A stretch of 64,000 bases of DNA from Oerskovia paurometabola (GTDB lineage Bacteria > Actinomycetota > Actinomycetes > Actinomycetales > Cellulomonadaceae). A program made the position numbers and the translations under genes. The notes under the pieces are model-generated. The model made no database searches and was not told where the DNA came from. It was given only the letters and a program-made list of their open reading frames with translations. Location: the NCBI RefSeq assembly GCF_016907365.1, contig NZ_JAFBBV010000001.1:2790001-2854000 (forward strand). Reading direction: 5' to 3'. Below, one piece after another: positions 1 to 8,417 of this stretch; within the stretch, counting starts at the first letter, position 1; each line of letters begins with the position of its first letter.

Positions 1-1336
1 GTTCCGCGAGGGCAAGGGCGAGAACGGCGAGCTGCCCCCGAACAACTGGCAGTCGATCTTCGGCGGCCCGGCCTGGACCCGTGTGACCGCTGGCGCGGAC
101 GCGCACGTCGTGACCGGCGCCGAGGGCGAGGTGCCCGGCCAGTGGTACCTGCACATGTTCGACTCGACCCAGCCCGACCTCGACTGGAGCAACCCCGAGG
201 TCCGCGCCGAGTTCGAGGACGTCCTGCGCTTCTGGCTCGACAAGGGTGTGGACGGTTTCCGCATCGACGTCGCGCACGGCATGGTCAAGCAGGACGGTCT
301 GCCCGACTGGGACGGCACCGTCTCGATGGTCGAGGGCACCGACACGGGCGCCCCCGAGGACGGCTCGACCGGCGCCGGCAACTCCGGCCCCATGTTCGAC
401 CAGGACGGCGTGCACGACATCTACCGCGCCTGGCACAAGGTCCTCGCCGAGTACGACGGCGACCGCGCCCTCGTCGCCGAGGCCTGGGTCGAGCCGCTCT
501 CGCGACTGGCACGCTACGTGCGCCCCGACGAGATGCACCAGGCCTTCAACTTCTCGTTCCTCACCACGGCCTGGGACGCCGCCCCGCTGCGCGCTGTCGT
601 CGCCGCGTCGCTCAACGCGTCCGACGAGGTCGGCGCGCCCACCACCTGGGTGCTGTCGAACCACGACGTCGTGCGCCACCCCTCGCGCCTGGGCCTGGCC
701 GAGCCGGGCCTGCGCCCCAACGGGATCTTCGCGCACGAGCCCCAGCCCGACGAGGAGCTCGGCCTGCGCCGGGCCCGCGCCGCGAGCCTGCTCATGCTCG
801 GCCTGCCGGGCAGCTCCTACCTGTACCAGGGCGAGGAGCTCGGGCTGCCCGAGCACACGTCGCTGCCGAACGAGGTCCGCGAGGACCCCGCGTTCTTCCG
901 CACCGAGGGCGCCGAGGCGGGCCGCGACGGCTGCCGCGTGCCGCTCCCCTGGTCGGCCGAGGCCCCCGGCCTCGGGTTCGGCCCCACGGGCAAGACCTGG
1001 CTCCCCCAGCCCGAGTCCTACAAGGCCCTCGCGGCCGACGCGCAGTACGGCGTCGCCGGCTCGACGTTCGAGATGTACAAGGCCGCGCTCGAGATCCGCA
1101 AGGCCGAGAACCTCGGCGCGGGCTCGCTCGCCTGGGTCGACGCCTACGCGGACTCGACCGACGTGATCGCGTTCCGCAACGGCGACGTGGTGGTCCTGGC
1201 GAACCTGGGCTCCGAGCCCGTCGTCCTGCCCCGCGGCGCGCAGGTGCTGGTCGAGAGCGGACCCACGTTCTCCGACCGCAGCGCCGACCCGCAGGTGCGC
1301 GTGCCCTCCGACACCACGGTGTGGTTCCGCGCGTGA
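1..1336 (+). CDS. GH13 alpha-glucosidase, 5'-truncated by window edge
   Basis: The window opens inside this gene; the first complete codon starts at base 2 and TGA ends it at 1334-1336. The 444 residues present belong to glycoside hydrolase family 13, alpha-glucosidase/oligo-1,6-glucosidase type, which hydrolyses short alpha-glucosides. Seen: PPNNW and FGGPAW at the cut edge, the nucleophile block DGFRIDVAHG (about 250-280), the acid/base block VAEAW (about 473-487), the SNHDV block (about 655-672), and a short C-terminal beta domain. The missing N-terminus probably amounts to 100-150 residues, so localisation and exact substrate cannot be judged. The gene converges on dusB across a shared hairpin terminator. 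Trehalose synthase or sucrose-acting GH13 members are less likely, but linkage specificity cannot be settled from these motifs. Confidence 0.93.
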   Translation, partial: FREGKGENGELPPNNWQSIFGGPAWTRVTAGADAHVVTGAEGEVPGQWYLHMFDSTQPDLDWSNPEVRAEFEDVLRFWLDKGVDGFRIDVAHGMVKQDGLPDWDGTVSMVEGTDTGAPEDGSTGAGNSGPMFDQDGVHDIYRAWHKVLAEYDGDRALVAEAWVEPLSRLARYVRPDEMHQAFNFSFLTTAWDAAPLRAVVAASLNASDEVGAPTTWVLSNHDVVRHPSRLGLAEPGLRPNGIFAHEPQPDEELGLRRARAASLLMLGLPGSSYLYQGEELGLPEHTSLPNEVREDPAFFRTEGAEAGRDGCRVPLPWSAEAPGLGFGPTGKTWLPQPESYKALAADAQYGVAGSTFEMYKAALEIRKAENLGAGSLAWVDAYADSTDVIAFRNGDVVVLANLGSEPVVLPRGAQVLVESGPTFSDRSADPQVRVPSDTTVWFRA

Positions 1337-1364
1337 CCTGGTAGCCCGGGCTGCCCGACGGCCC

Positions 1365-1420
1365 GCACGACGACGGCCCGGTACCGGAGGATCTCCTCCG
1401 GCGCCGGGCCGTCGTCGTGC
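1365..1420. terminator. Bidirectional terminator between GH13 gene and dusB
   Basis: A 17-bp perfect inverted repeat (1365-1381 with 1404-1420, arm start GCACGACGACGG) encloses a second perfect 8-bp hairpin (CCGGAGGA/TCCTCCGG, 1384-1391/1394-1401). It lies between two convergent stop codons. There is no clear T-run, as is common in high-GC actinobacteria. Confidence 0.8.
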
Positions 1421-1431
1421 CTGCCGTGGCC

Positions 1432-2643
1432 TCAGCCGCCGGAGACGCTCAGCTCGGCCTCGCGCAGCTTCTCCTCGAACTCCTCGGAGAGCTCGCGCGA
1501 GTCGAGCCAGCCGTACGGCAGGTGTGGCTTCTTGGGCGAGCCGGCGCGGCCGCGCTGCCCCTCGGCGGCCTCGCCCGGGTAGGGCTGGTCGAGGTCGAGC
1601 GCGTCGAGCTTGCCCCGCAGCTCGTCGAGCGTCGAGACCATCGCGAGACCCTGACGCGCCTCGCCGCCCACCGCATAGCCCTTGAGGTACCAGGCCATGT
1701 GCTTGCGCAGGTCCCGCATCCCCTTGCCCTCGTCCCCGCCGAAGTACTCGATCATGAGCTCGCCGTGGCGGTAGATGGTCTCGGCGACCTCGCGCAGGCC
1801 GGGCGTCACGCGCGCGTCCGAGCCGGAGAAGGCCGCGGCCAGGTCCGCGAAGAGCCAGGGCCGCCCCTGGCACCCGCGCCCGACGACGACGCCGTCGCAT
1901 CCCGTCTCCCGCACCATGCGCACGGCGTCCTCGGCCGACCAGATGTCGCCGTTGCCGAGGACCGGGATCTCGGTCACGGTCTCCTTGAGGCGCGCGATGG
2001 CGGACCAGTCCGCGGTGCCGCTGTAGTAGTCGGCGGCGGTCCGCGCGTGCAGGGCCACGGCCGCGACGCCCTCGCGCTGGGCGATGAGCCCGGCCTCGAG
2101 GTACGTCAGGTGGTCGTCGTCGATGCCCTTGCGCATCTTGATCGTGACGGGCACGCCGTACGGCTCGGCCGCCTTGACCGCAGCGCGCACGATCGAGGTG
2201 AACAGGTCCCTCTTCCACGGCAGCGCCGAGCCGCCGCCCTTGCGCGTGACCTTGGGCACGGGGCAGCCGAAGTTGAGGTCGACGTGGTCCGCCCGGTCCT
2301 CGCCCGCGATGATCTTGACCGCGGCGCCGACCGTCGCGGGGTCCACGCCGTAGACCTGGGCCGAGCGGGTCTTCTCGTCGTCCTCGAACGTGACGATGCG
2401 CAGCGACTCCTCGTTGCGCTCGACGAGCGCACGGCTGGTCACCATCTCGGCGACGTACAGGCCTGCGCCGTGCTCGCGGCACAGCCGACGGAAGGCGGCG
2501 TTGGTCACGCCCGCCATGGGGGCCAGGACGACGGGGGTCTCGACGACGTGGGGCCCGATCCGCAGGGGCGGCAGCACGTGTCCGGTTGCGGGCGCCGGGG
2601 TCTCGGGCGCACGCGTGGCGTCGGAAAGGGTGGGGAGGGTCAC
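1432..2643 (-). CDS. dusB: tRNA-dihydrouridine synthase
   Basis: FMN-dependent enzyme that reduces uridine to dihydrouridine in tRNA D-loops, in the cytoplasm. Seen: the N-terminal FMN-barrel signature APMAGVTNAAFRRLC, the catalytic-cysteine block NFGCPVPKVTRKGGG, VTIKMRKG, LHARTA, LGNGDIWSAEDA and the phosphate-binding VVVGRGCQGRPW. I chose the GTG at 2643 (403 residues, starting VTLPTLSD) because GGGAG lies about 9 nt upstream. The reading frame continues further upstream to an ATG at 2694, but that stretch overlaps the glyS terminator. It lies downstream of glyS on the same strand, separated by a strong terminator, so it probably has its own weak promoter. The DusB/actinobacterial Dus subgroup is the likely assignment. 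Confidence 0.93.
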   Translation of the reverse strand: MTLPTLSDATRAPETPAPATGHVLPPLRIGPHVVETPVVLAPMAGVTNAAFRRLCREHGAGLYVAEMVTSRALVERNEESLRIVTFEDDEKTRSAQVYGVDPATVGAAVKIIAGEDRADHVDLNFGCPVPKVTRKGGGSALPWKRDLFTSIVRAAVKAAEPYGVPVTIKMRKGIDDDHLTYLEAGLIAQREGVAAVALHARTAADYYSGTADWSAIARLKETVTEIPVLGNGDIWSAEDAVRMVRETGCDGVVVGRGCQGRPWLFADLAAAFSGSDARVTPGLREVAETIYRHGELMIEYFGGDEGKGMRDLRKHMAWYLKGYAVGGEARQGLAMVSTLDELRGKLDALDLDQPYPGEAAEGQRGRAGSPKKPHLPYGWLDSRELSEEFEEKLREAELSVSGG

Positions 2644-2675
2644 CCGGCCATTCTCCCACCAACCCCCGGCAGGAG

Positions 2676-2710
2676 AAAAAGGGCCGCCGTCCACGGGTGG
2701 ACGGCGGCCC
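2676..2710 (-). terminator. Rho-independent terminator of glyS
   Basis: A 14-bp perfect inverted repeat (2681-2694 with 2697-2710, arm GGGCCGCCGTCCAC) is followed on the minus strand by five T residues (AAAAA at 2676-2680 on plus). It lies 28 nt past the glyS stop. It is one of the few terminators in this window with a real U-tract. Confidence 0.88.
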
Positions 2711-2737
2711 TTCTCCGGCCCCGGAGGGGCGGGCGTG

Positions 2738-4126
2738 CTAGGCGCCGAGGAGGCGGGCGCCCAGGTACGCGGTGACCTGGTCGAGCGCGACGCGCTCCTG
2801 GGCCATGGTGTCCCGGTGACGGATCGTCACGGCCTGGTCGTCGAGCGTGTCGAAGTCGACCGTGATGCAGAACGGGGTGCCGATCTCGTCCTGGCGGCGG
2901 TAGCGGCGGCCGATCGCCCCGGCGTCGTCGAAGTCGACGTTCCAGAACTTGCGCAGCTCGGCGGCCAGGTCGCGCGCCTTGGGCGAGAGCTGCTCGTTGC
3001 GGCTCAGCGGCAGGACCGCGGCCTTGACGGGCGCGAGACGCGGGTCGAGCCGGAGCACCGTGCGGACGTCGGTGCCGCCCTTCGCGTTGGGCGCCTCCTC
3101 CTCGTGGTACGACTCGACGAGGAAGGCCATGAGCGAACGCGTCAGGCCCGCGGCGGGCTCGATGACGTACGGCACGTACTTCTCGTTGGTGACCGGGTCA
3201 CGGTAGGTGAGGTCCTTGCCGGAGTGCTCGGAGTGCGTCTTGAGGTCGAAGTCCGTGCGGTTCGCGACGCCCTCGAGCTCGCCCCACTCGGAGCCCTTGA
3301 AGCCGAAGCGGTACTCGATGTCGACCGTGCGGGTCGAGTAGTGCGACAGCTTCTCCTTCGGGTGCTCGTAGAGGCGCAGGTTGTCGCGGTCGATGCCGAG
3401 GTCGACGTACCAGTTGGTGCGCAGGTCGATCCAGTACTGGTGCCACTCCTCGTCCGTCCCGGGCTCGACGAAGAACTCCATCTCCATCTGCTCGAACTCG
3501 CGCGTGCGGAAGATGAAGTTGCCCGGCGTGATCTCGTTGCGGAACGACTTGCCGATCTGGCCGATGCCGAAGGGCGGCTTCTTGCGGGCCGCGCCGACGA
3601 CGTTCTGGAAGTTCACGAAGATGCCCTGCGCGGTCTCGGGGCGCAGGTAGTGCATCCCGGACTCGTCCTCGACCGGGCCGAGGTACGTCTTGAGCATCAT
3701 GTTGAAGTCGCGGGGCTCGGTCCACTGGCCGCGCGTGCCGCAGTTGGGGCAGGCGATCTCGGCGAGGCCGCCCTCGGGGGCGCGGCCCTTCTTCTCCTCG
3801 AACTCCTCGATCATCTGGTCCTCGCGGAACCGCTTGTGGCACGAGAGGCACTCGGTGAGCGGGTCGGTGAAGACGCCGACGTGGCCCGAGGCGACCCAGA
3901 CCTCGCGCGGGAGGATCACGGAGGAGTCGAGGCCCACCACGTCGTCACGGCTCGTGACCATGGTGCGCCACCACTGCTTCTTGATGTTCTCCTTGAGCTC
4001 GGTGCCGAGCGGCCCGTAGTCCCAGGCGGACCGGGTACCGCCGTAGATCTCGCCCGAGGGGAAGACGAACCCGCGCCGCTTGGCGAGGGAGACGACGGCA
4101 TCGAGTCGAGAAGGCGCAGTGGCCAC
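2738..4126 (-). CDS. glyS: Glycine--tRNA ligase (dimeric class II type)
   Basis: Charges tRNA-Gly with glycine. The 462 residues match the single-chain alpha2 bacterial/eukaryotic-type GlyRS rather than the two-subunit enzyme. Seen: [12 protein letters not shown] and WDYGPLG near the N-terminus, a zinc-type CLSCHKRF segment, class II motif 2 [33 protein letters not shown], the motif 3 region [13 protein letters not shown], and a C-terminal anticodon-binding domain ([18 protein letters not shown]). The start is GTG 4126, with GGAG about 10 nt upstream. It is divergent from the zinc operon, and its 5' leader can fold into strong hairpins (see 4290-4326). A terminator with a U-tract follows the gene. 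Confidence 0.97.
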   Translation of the reverse strand: MATAPSRLDAVVSLAKRRGFVFPSGEIYGGTRSAWDYGPLGTELKENIKKQWWRTMVTSRDDVVGLDSSVILPREVWVASGHVGVFTDPLTECLSCHKRFREDQMIEEFEEKKGRAPEGGLAEIACPNCGTRGQWTEPRDFNMMLKTYLGPVEDESGMHYLRPETAQGIFVNFQNVVGAARKKPPFGIGQIGKSFRNEITPGNFIFRTREFEQMEMEFFVEPGTDEEWHQYWIDLRTNWYVDLGIDRDNLRLYEHPKEKLSHYSTRTVDIEYRFGFKGSEWGELEGVANRTDFDLKTHSEHSGKDLTYRDPVTNEKYVPYVIEPAAGLTRSLMAFLVESYHEEEAPNAKGGTDVRTVLRLDPRLAPVKAAVLPLSRNEQLSPKARDLAAELRKFWNVDFDDAGAIGRRYRRQDEIGTPFCITVDFDTLDDQAVTIRHRDTMAQERVALDQVTAYLGARLLGA

Positions 4127-4289
4127 AGTTGATCACTCCAGGGAAATCGTGCGTACCCCGCACGTGGCTTCGTGCGGGACGTTGCGGGACGCCGGTGCCC
4201 CGGCCGTCGCCGTGAGGCGGACGGCCCCGCGGGCACCAACGTCCCAGGTTACTCGGTCTTTCCCTGGGGGGAGAGCGCACGAGGGGGCG

Positions 4290-4326
4290 CGCCGGCCCGA
4301 CGGTGAGCGGCGCCGTCGGGCCGGCG
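4290..4326. other. Strong hairpin in the glyS/znuA divergent spacer
   Basis: Perfect 14-bp arms (4290-4303, CGCCGGCCCGACGG, and 4313-4326) flank a 9-nt loop. No gene ends here: both neighbours point outward, so this is not an ordinary end-of-gene terminator. It could lie in a long glyS leader or insulate the two promoters. A smaller 8-bp hairpin (CCCGCACG/CGTGCGGG, 4157-4178) sits nearer the glyS start. Confidence 0.6.
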
Positions 4327-4369
4327 GTTCCCCCGGGTGGGGTGTCGGCCAGGCCACACCGACCCTTGT

Positions 4370-4390
4370 TGACATTCGTTATCAATATCA
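4370..4390 (+). promoter_or_regulatory. Putative Zur operator and leaderless promoter of the znu operon
   Basis: A 21-bp imperfect palindrome centred at 4380 has half-sites TGACATT and AATATCA. This is an AT-rich Fur-family type of site in a GC-rich setting, ending directly before the GTG at 4391. A -10-like TATCAA (4380-4385) sits 5 nt before that GTG, matching leaderless transcription, and no Shine-Dalgarno is visible. The last gene of the operon is a Zur-type regulator, which fits autoregulation. The exact Zur consensus for this genus is not known to me. Confidence 0.6.
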
Positions 4391-5428
4391 GTGACGATGG
4401 ATGCCATGCCCCGCCACCTCCTCCGCCACCGCGCTGCCCTCGCCACGTCCGTCGCCCTCGCGACGACGCTCACCCTGGCGGCCTGCGGGTCCGGGGGCAC
4501 GTCGGGCGGCGGCGGGTCGGGGGGGCCGGACGGCGCGGACGGTGCCGTCGACGTGCTCGCCTCGTTCTACCCCCTGCAGTTCGTGGCCGAGCGCGTCGGC
4601 GGCGACCGGGTCACGGTCGCCAACCTCACGCCGCCCGCAGCGGAGCCCCACGACCTCGAGCTCTCCCCCGCCCAGGCCCGCTCGATCGGAACGGCCGACC
4701 TCGTGGTCTACCAGTCCGGCTTCCAGGCCGCGGTCGACGAAGCCGTCGACGCCCGCGACCCGGCACACCTCGTGGACGCGACCGAGGCCGCAGGCCTCGA
4801 GGAGCACCCGGGCGAGTCGACCACGGACGCGGCCGAGGGGACGGCCACCGAGGACGAGCACGCCGCGCACGACGACCACGCGGACGACGGGCACGACCAC
4901 ACGTCGGAAGGCGGCCTCGACCCGCACTTCTGGCTCGACCCCGCCCGCCTGGTCCCGGTCGCCGAGCAGGTCGCGGCCGAGCTGAGCGCGGTCGACCCCG
5001 ACGGCGCCGACGAGTACGCGGCCAACCTGGAGACCCTCACGGCCGACCTGACCGCGCTCGACGCCGAGTACGAGGCCGGCCTCGCGAGCTGCGCGAGCCC
5101 GTACCTCGTCACGTCGCACGAGGCGTTCGGCTACCTCGCCGAGCGCTACGGGCTCGAGCAGGTCGGGATCACGGGGATCGACCCCGAGGCCGAGCCCTCT
5201 CCCGCCCGGCTGCGCGAGGTCGCCGACATCATCCGCGACCACGGCGTGACCACGATCTTCTTCGAGACCCTCACGAGCCCCAAGGTGACCCAGACCCTCG
5301 CGCGGGACGTCGGGGTCCAGGCCGCGGTGCTCGACCCGCTCGAAGGCCTGAGCAAGGACGGGACCGACTACCTTGGCGTCATGCGGACCAACCTGGAGGC
5401 GCTGCGCACCGGCCTGACCTGCGCATGA
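4391..5428 (+). CDS. znuA: Zinc ABC transporter substrate-binding lipoprotein
   Basis: Captures Zn2+ outside the membrane and delivers it to ZnuBC. It is a 345-residue cluster A-I metal-binding protein. Seen: a basic n-region, hydrophobic segment and lipobox LAAC with the lipid-bearing Cys at about residue 32; a first metal-site region around AEPHDLELSP; a His/Asp-rich loop (about residues 155-175, with HAAHDDHADDGHDH) typical of zinc rather than manganese binders; DPHFWLDP; and SHEAFGYL. The start is taken as GTG 4391, immediately after the putative Zur operator with leaderless spacing. ATG 4397 and ATG 4406 in the same frame are alternatives. The gene overlaps znuC by 4 bp (ATGA). Confidence 0.93.
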   Translation: MTMDAMPRHLLRHRAALATSVALATTLTLAACGSGGTSGGGGSGGPDGADGAVDVLASFYPLQFVAERVGGDRVTVANLTPPAAEPHDLELSPAQARSIGTADLVVYQSGFQAAVDEAVDARDPAHLVDATEAAGLEEHPGESTTDAAEGTATEDEHAAHDDHADDGHDHTSEGGLDPHFWLDPARLVPVAEQVAAELSAVDPDGADEYAANLETLTADLTALDAEYEAGLASCASPYLVTSHEAFGYLAERYGLEQVGITGIDPEAEPSPARLREVADIIRDHGVTTIFFETLTSPKVTQTLARDVGVQAAVLDPLEGLSKDGTDYLGVMRTNLEALRTGLTCA

Positions 5429-6306
5429 GCACCTCGTCCCTGACCTCTCCGGACCACCCCGCGGACCGCGCCGCGGGGACACCCGCGATCGAGGCCCGCG
5501 GCGTGCACGTGCGGCTCGGCAGCAGCGACATCCTGCGCGGCGTCGACCTCACGGTCGAGCGCGGCGAGGTCGTCGCGCTGCTCGGCGCGAACGGCTCGGG
5601 CAAGTCGACGCTCGTGAAGTCCCTCGTGGGCATCGTCCCGCTCGCGGCGGGGCACGTCCGTCTCCTGGGGGCCGAGCTCGGCCCCCGGGTCCCCTGGGCG
5701 CACCTGGGGTACGTGCCGCAGCGCGTCTCGGCGCAGACGGGCGTCCCGTCGACGGCCGAGGAGGTCGTCGCCTCAGGCCTGCTCCACGGCCGTCGCATCC
5801 GCCTGCCGCGCGGCTGGCGCACCACGGCGCGCGAGGCGCTCGACCGCGTGGGCCTCGCCGACCGGGCACAGAGCGCCGTGCACGAGCTCTCGGGCGGGCA
5901 GCAGCAGCGGGTCCTCATCGCCCGGGCGCTGGCGCGCAGCCCCGAGCTGCTCATCCTCGACGAGCCCGTCGCGGGCGTCGACCAGCCCAGCCAGGAAGCG
6001 TTCGCCGCGACGCTCACCGAGCTCACGCGCGGTGGCATGACGGTCCTGGTCGTCCTGCACGAGCTGGGCGCGCTCGCGCCCCTCATCCAGCGGTGCGTGG
6101 TCCTGCGGCACGGCCTCGTGGTGCACGACGGCGCCCCGCCGCAGGCGACCGCCGAGCACGCCGGCCCCGACCACGAGCACCTGCACCCGCACGGGGACGA
6201 CGCCGAGCACGGCACCTCCGCCGGGATCGACATGGGCCTCATCGACGCCCCGCTCACGCACCACAACCCCGCCCCCGCCCGCATCGACCGTGGAGCCGCC
6301 TCATGA
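5425..6306 (+). CDS. znuC: Zinc ABC transporter ATP-binding protein
   Basis: Energises zinc uptake through ZnuB. Of 293 residues, the ABC domain occupies about residues 20-235. Seen: Walker A LLGANGSGKST, Q-loop GYVPQR, signature LSGGQQQR, Walker B LLILDEP and the switch region VVLHELG. ATG 5425 overlaps the znuA stop (ATGA). After the ABC domain comes a tail of about 55 residues rich in His (DHEHLHPHGDDAEH and later HH), unusual for the ATPase subunit and possibly a zinc-sensing or storage segment. It overlaps znuB by 4 bp. Confidence 0.94.
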   Translation: MSTSSLTSPDHPADRAAGTPAIEARGVHVRLGSSDILRGVDLTVERGEVVALLGANGSGKSTLVKSLVGIVPLAAGHVRLLGAELGPRVPWAHLGYVPQRVSAQTGVPSTAEEVVASGLLHGRRIRLPRGWRTTAREALDRVGLADRAQSAVHELSGGQQQRVLIARALARSPELLILDEPVAGVDQPSQEAFAATLTELTRGGMTVLVVLHELGALAPLIQRCVVLRHGLVVHDGAPPQATAEHAGPDHEHLHPHGDDAEHGTSAGIDMGLIDAPLTHHNPAPARIDRGAAS

Positions 6307-7235
6307 ACGCCCTCGACGAGCTGGTCGGGATGCTCACCGACCCCTTCATGCAGCGCGCGCTCGTCGCGGCCGTGCTGGTCGGCGTGACCGCGCCGGTCAT
6401 GGGGACCTACCTCGTGCAGCGCAAGCTGTCGCTGCTCGGCGACGGGATCGGGCACGTGGCCCTCACGGGCGTGGCCCTGGGCTGGCTCGTCGGCGGCGCC
6501 ATGGGCGTCGTGCCCGACGACGCCCTCGCCATCCCCGGTGCGGTCGTCGCGGCCGTGATCGGCTCCGTGATCATCGAGATCGTGCGCGAGCGCGGCCGCA
6601 CGAGCGGTGACGTGGCGCTGGCCCTGATGTTCTACGGCGGCATCGCGGGCGGCGTCCTGCTCATCGGCGTCGCCGGCGGCAGCTCGGGCAACCTCATGCA
6701 GTACCTGTTCGGGTCGATCTCGAGCGTCTCCCCGACCGACCTGTGGCTGACCCTGATCCTGGGAGTGCTCATTCTCGCGGTCGGCATGGGGCTGCGCGCC
6801 GCGCTGTTCGCCGTGAGCTACGACGAGGAGTTCTCGCGGGCCTCGGGACTGCCGGTCCGGGCCCTCAACATCGCGATCGCCGTCATCGCGGCCCTCACCG
6901 TGACCGTGGCCATGCGTGTCGTCGGCCTGCTGCTCGTGAGCGCCCTCATGATCGTGCCCGTCGCGATCGCGCAGCTCGTGACGATCTCCTTCCGACGGAC
7001 CATGGCGCTGGCCATGGTGATCGGCGTCGTGGTCTGCGTGGTCGGGCTGTCCGTCACGTACTGGCAGACTCTGTCCCCGGGGGCCACGATCGTCGTCCTG
7101 GCGATCGCCCTCTACGCGGTCGTGGCGGTCCTGCGGCCCGTGCTCGTGCGGCGCAGGCCGCGCACGTCGCACGACCCGCACCCCGACATCCCCGACGACG
7201 TCCACGTGGAAGGTGGCGAGCGATGCAGCGCATGA
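6303..7235 (+). CDS. znuB: Zinc ABC transporter permease
   Basis: ABC-3 family integral membrane subunit forming the zinc channel; 310 residues with about eight or nine hydrophobic segments. Seen: TAPVMGTYLVQRKLSLLGDG near the first cytoplasmic loop, the conserved GDGIGHVALTG, and a late GLLLVSALMIVPVAIA segment typical of this family. ATG 6303 overlaps the znuC stop (ATGA). The C-terminus (HDPHPDIPDDVHVEGGERC) is polar with several His residues. The stop lies inside the zur reading frame (13-bp overlap), indicating a single transcript. Confidence 0.94.
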   Translation: MNALDELVGMLTDPFMQRALVAAVLVGVTAPVMGTYLVQRKLSLLGDGIGHVALTGVALGWLVGGAMGVVPDDALAIPGAVVAAVIGSVIIEIVRERGRTSGDVALALMFYGGIAGGVLLIGVAGGSSGNLMQYLFGSISSVSPTDLWLTLILGVLILAVGMGLRAALFAVSYDEEFSRASGLPVRALNIAIAVIAALTVTVAMRVVGLLLVSALMIVPVAIAQLVTISFRRTMALAMVIGVVVCVVGLSVTYWQTLSPGATIVVLAIALYAVVAVLRPVLVRRRPRTSHDPHPDIPDDVHVEGGERCSA

Positions 7236-7618
7236 CCCGTCAACGGGCAGCGGTCTCCGAGGCCCTGGAGGACCTGCCCGACTTCCGCAGCGCGCAACAG
7301 CTCCACGAGCTGCTGCGCGCTCGCGGCGATGCCGTGGGTCTGGCGACCGTCTACCGCACCCTGCAGACCCTGGCCGACGGCGGAGACGTCGACGTCCTGC
7401 GCACCGAGGACGGCGAGAGCCTGTACCGCAAGTGCGAGCGGACCGAGCACCACCACCACCTGGTGTGCCGCTCGTGCGGCAAGGCCGTCGAGATCGACGG
7501 CCCGACCGTCGAGACCTGGGCCTCCCAGGTGGGATCCGCGCACGGCTTCACGGACATCCAGCACACGATCGAGCTCTTCGGCACGTGCGAGGCGTGCCGC
7601 GCGAAGCAGGCGTCGTGA
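7223..7618 (+). CDS. zur: Fur-family zinc uptake regulator
   Basis: Zn2+-responsive repressor of zinc uptake genes; 131 residues. Seen: an N-terminal winged helix (about 1-75, with ATVYRTLQTL as recognition helix region), the regulatory metal-site stretch HHHHLVCRSCG (about 76-86), and two CxxC pairs (C82/C85 and C122/C125) for the structural zinc. As the last gene of the transporter cluster, overlapping znuB by 13 bp, Zur is a much better assignment than Fur, Mur or PerR. It probably binds the palindrome at 4370-4390 and so controls its own operon. ATG 7223 is used; ATG 7232 is an in-frame alternative. Confidence 0.92.
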   Translation: MQRMTRQRAAVSEALEDLPDFRSAQQLHELLRARGDAVGLATVYRTLQTLADGGDVDVLRTEDGESLYRKCERTEHHHHLVCRSCGKAVEIDGPTVETWASQVGSAHGFTDIQHTIELFGTCEACRAKQAS

Positions 7619-8412
7619 GCGTGCTGCTCCTCCTGGGCCCGACGGCGTCGCTCACGTCCGCGCCCTCCCTCGCGCGGGGCGTGGAGGTCGTCACCGCGGC
7701 GGACGGTTCGACGGGGATCTTCACGATCGACGGGGTCCCGTACTGGATCATCTACGCCGCGGCCTTCGCGATCGTGTTCGTCCGCGCGCAGGCCACGTAC
7801 TGGGTCGGTCGCGGCGTCGCTCGCGGCACGGGCAACACCCGGTGGGCCCGCCGCCTCGAGAGCGAGCGCGCCCAGCGGGCGATCGCCACGATCAACAAGT
7901 GGGGGCCCATCGCGGTCACCCTGTCGTTCTTCACGGTCGGGGTCCAGACCGTCATCAACCTGACGGCGGGCTACACGCGCATGCGGCTCCCGCGCTACCT
8001 CGCGGCGCTGCTGCCGGGGTGCGCGATCTGGGCTGCCATCTGGACGACGATCGGGATCGCGGCGTTCAACACGGCCGTGCTGCTCGCGGCAGGCAGCCCG
8101 GTCGGGCTGGTCGTGCTCGTGCTGCTCGTCGCCGGGCTCGTGGCATGGGTCGTCGTCGCGTCGCGGCGACGCCGCTCACGTGCCGCCCGCGACGACGACG
8201 CGACCCTCGCGACGTCGTCGGGCAACGACGCCCCGGCCAGGACCGAGGCGACGGACGGGCCGCCGCGGACGACCGGGAGCAACCCGTTCGGTGACGTCGC
8301 GGACCTGCTGCTCGACGCCCCGGACGACGGCCCCGGCCCCACGCAGGCGCGTCGTACGCGCAGCGACCCCGCGGACCCCTCGGCCGAGCCCGCGGAGCCC
8401 GAGCGCGACTGA
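7615..8412 (+). CDS. DedA-family (VTT domain) membrane protein
   Basis: 265-residue inner-membrane protein of the DedA/SNARE-associated type, a family linked to lipid flipping and envelope stress. Seen: several hydrophobic segments, FVRAQATYWVGRGVA early on, a family-like mid region FFTVGVQTVINLTAGYTRMRLPRYL, a last hydrophobic segment ending at about residue 180, and a charged, low-complexity cytoplasmic tail (about 185-265) rich in Arg/Asp/Pro. GTG 7615 overlaps the zur stop (GTGA), so it is translationally coupled to the zinc operon. Whether zinc controls it functionally is unknown. Confidence 0.8.
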   Translation: MSVLLLLGPTASLTSAPSLARGVEVVTAADGSTGIFTIDGVPYWIIYAAAFAIVFVRAQATYWVGRGVARGTGNTRWARRLESERAQRAIATINKWGPIAVTLSFFTVGVQTVINLTAGYTRMRLPRYLAALLPGCAIWAAIWTTIGIAAFNTAVLLAAGSPVGLVVLVLLVAGLVAWVVVASRRRRSRAARDDDATLATSSGNDAPARTEATDGPPRTTGSNPFGDVADLLLDAPDDGPGPTQARRTRSDPADPSAEPAEPERD

Positions 8413-8417
8413 GCTCC

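Noticed and set aside
4127..4260. Possible T-box riboswitch in the glyS leader (TGGTGCCCGCGG on the minus strand)
   Set aside because: No convincing specifier stem or canonical antiterminator bulge, and the resemblance is confined to a GC-rich hairpin arm. Known actinobacterial T-boxes are mostly on ileS.
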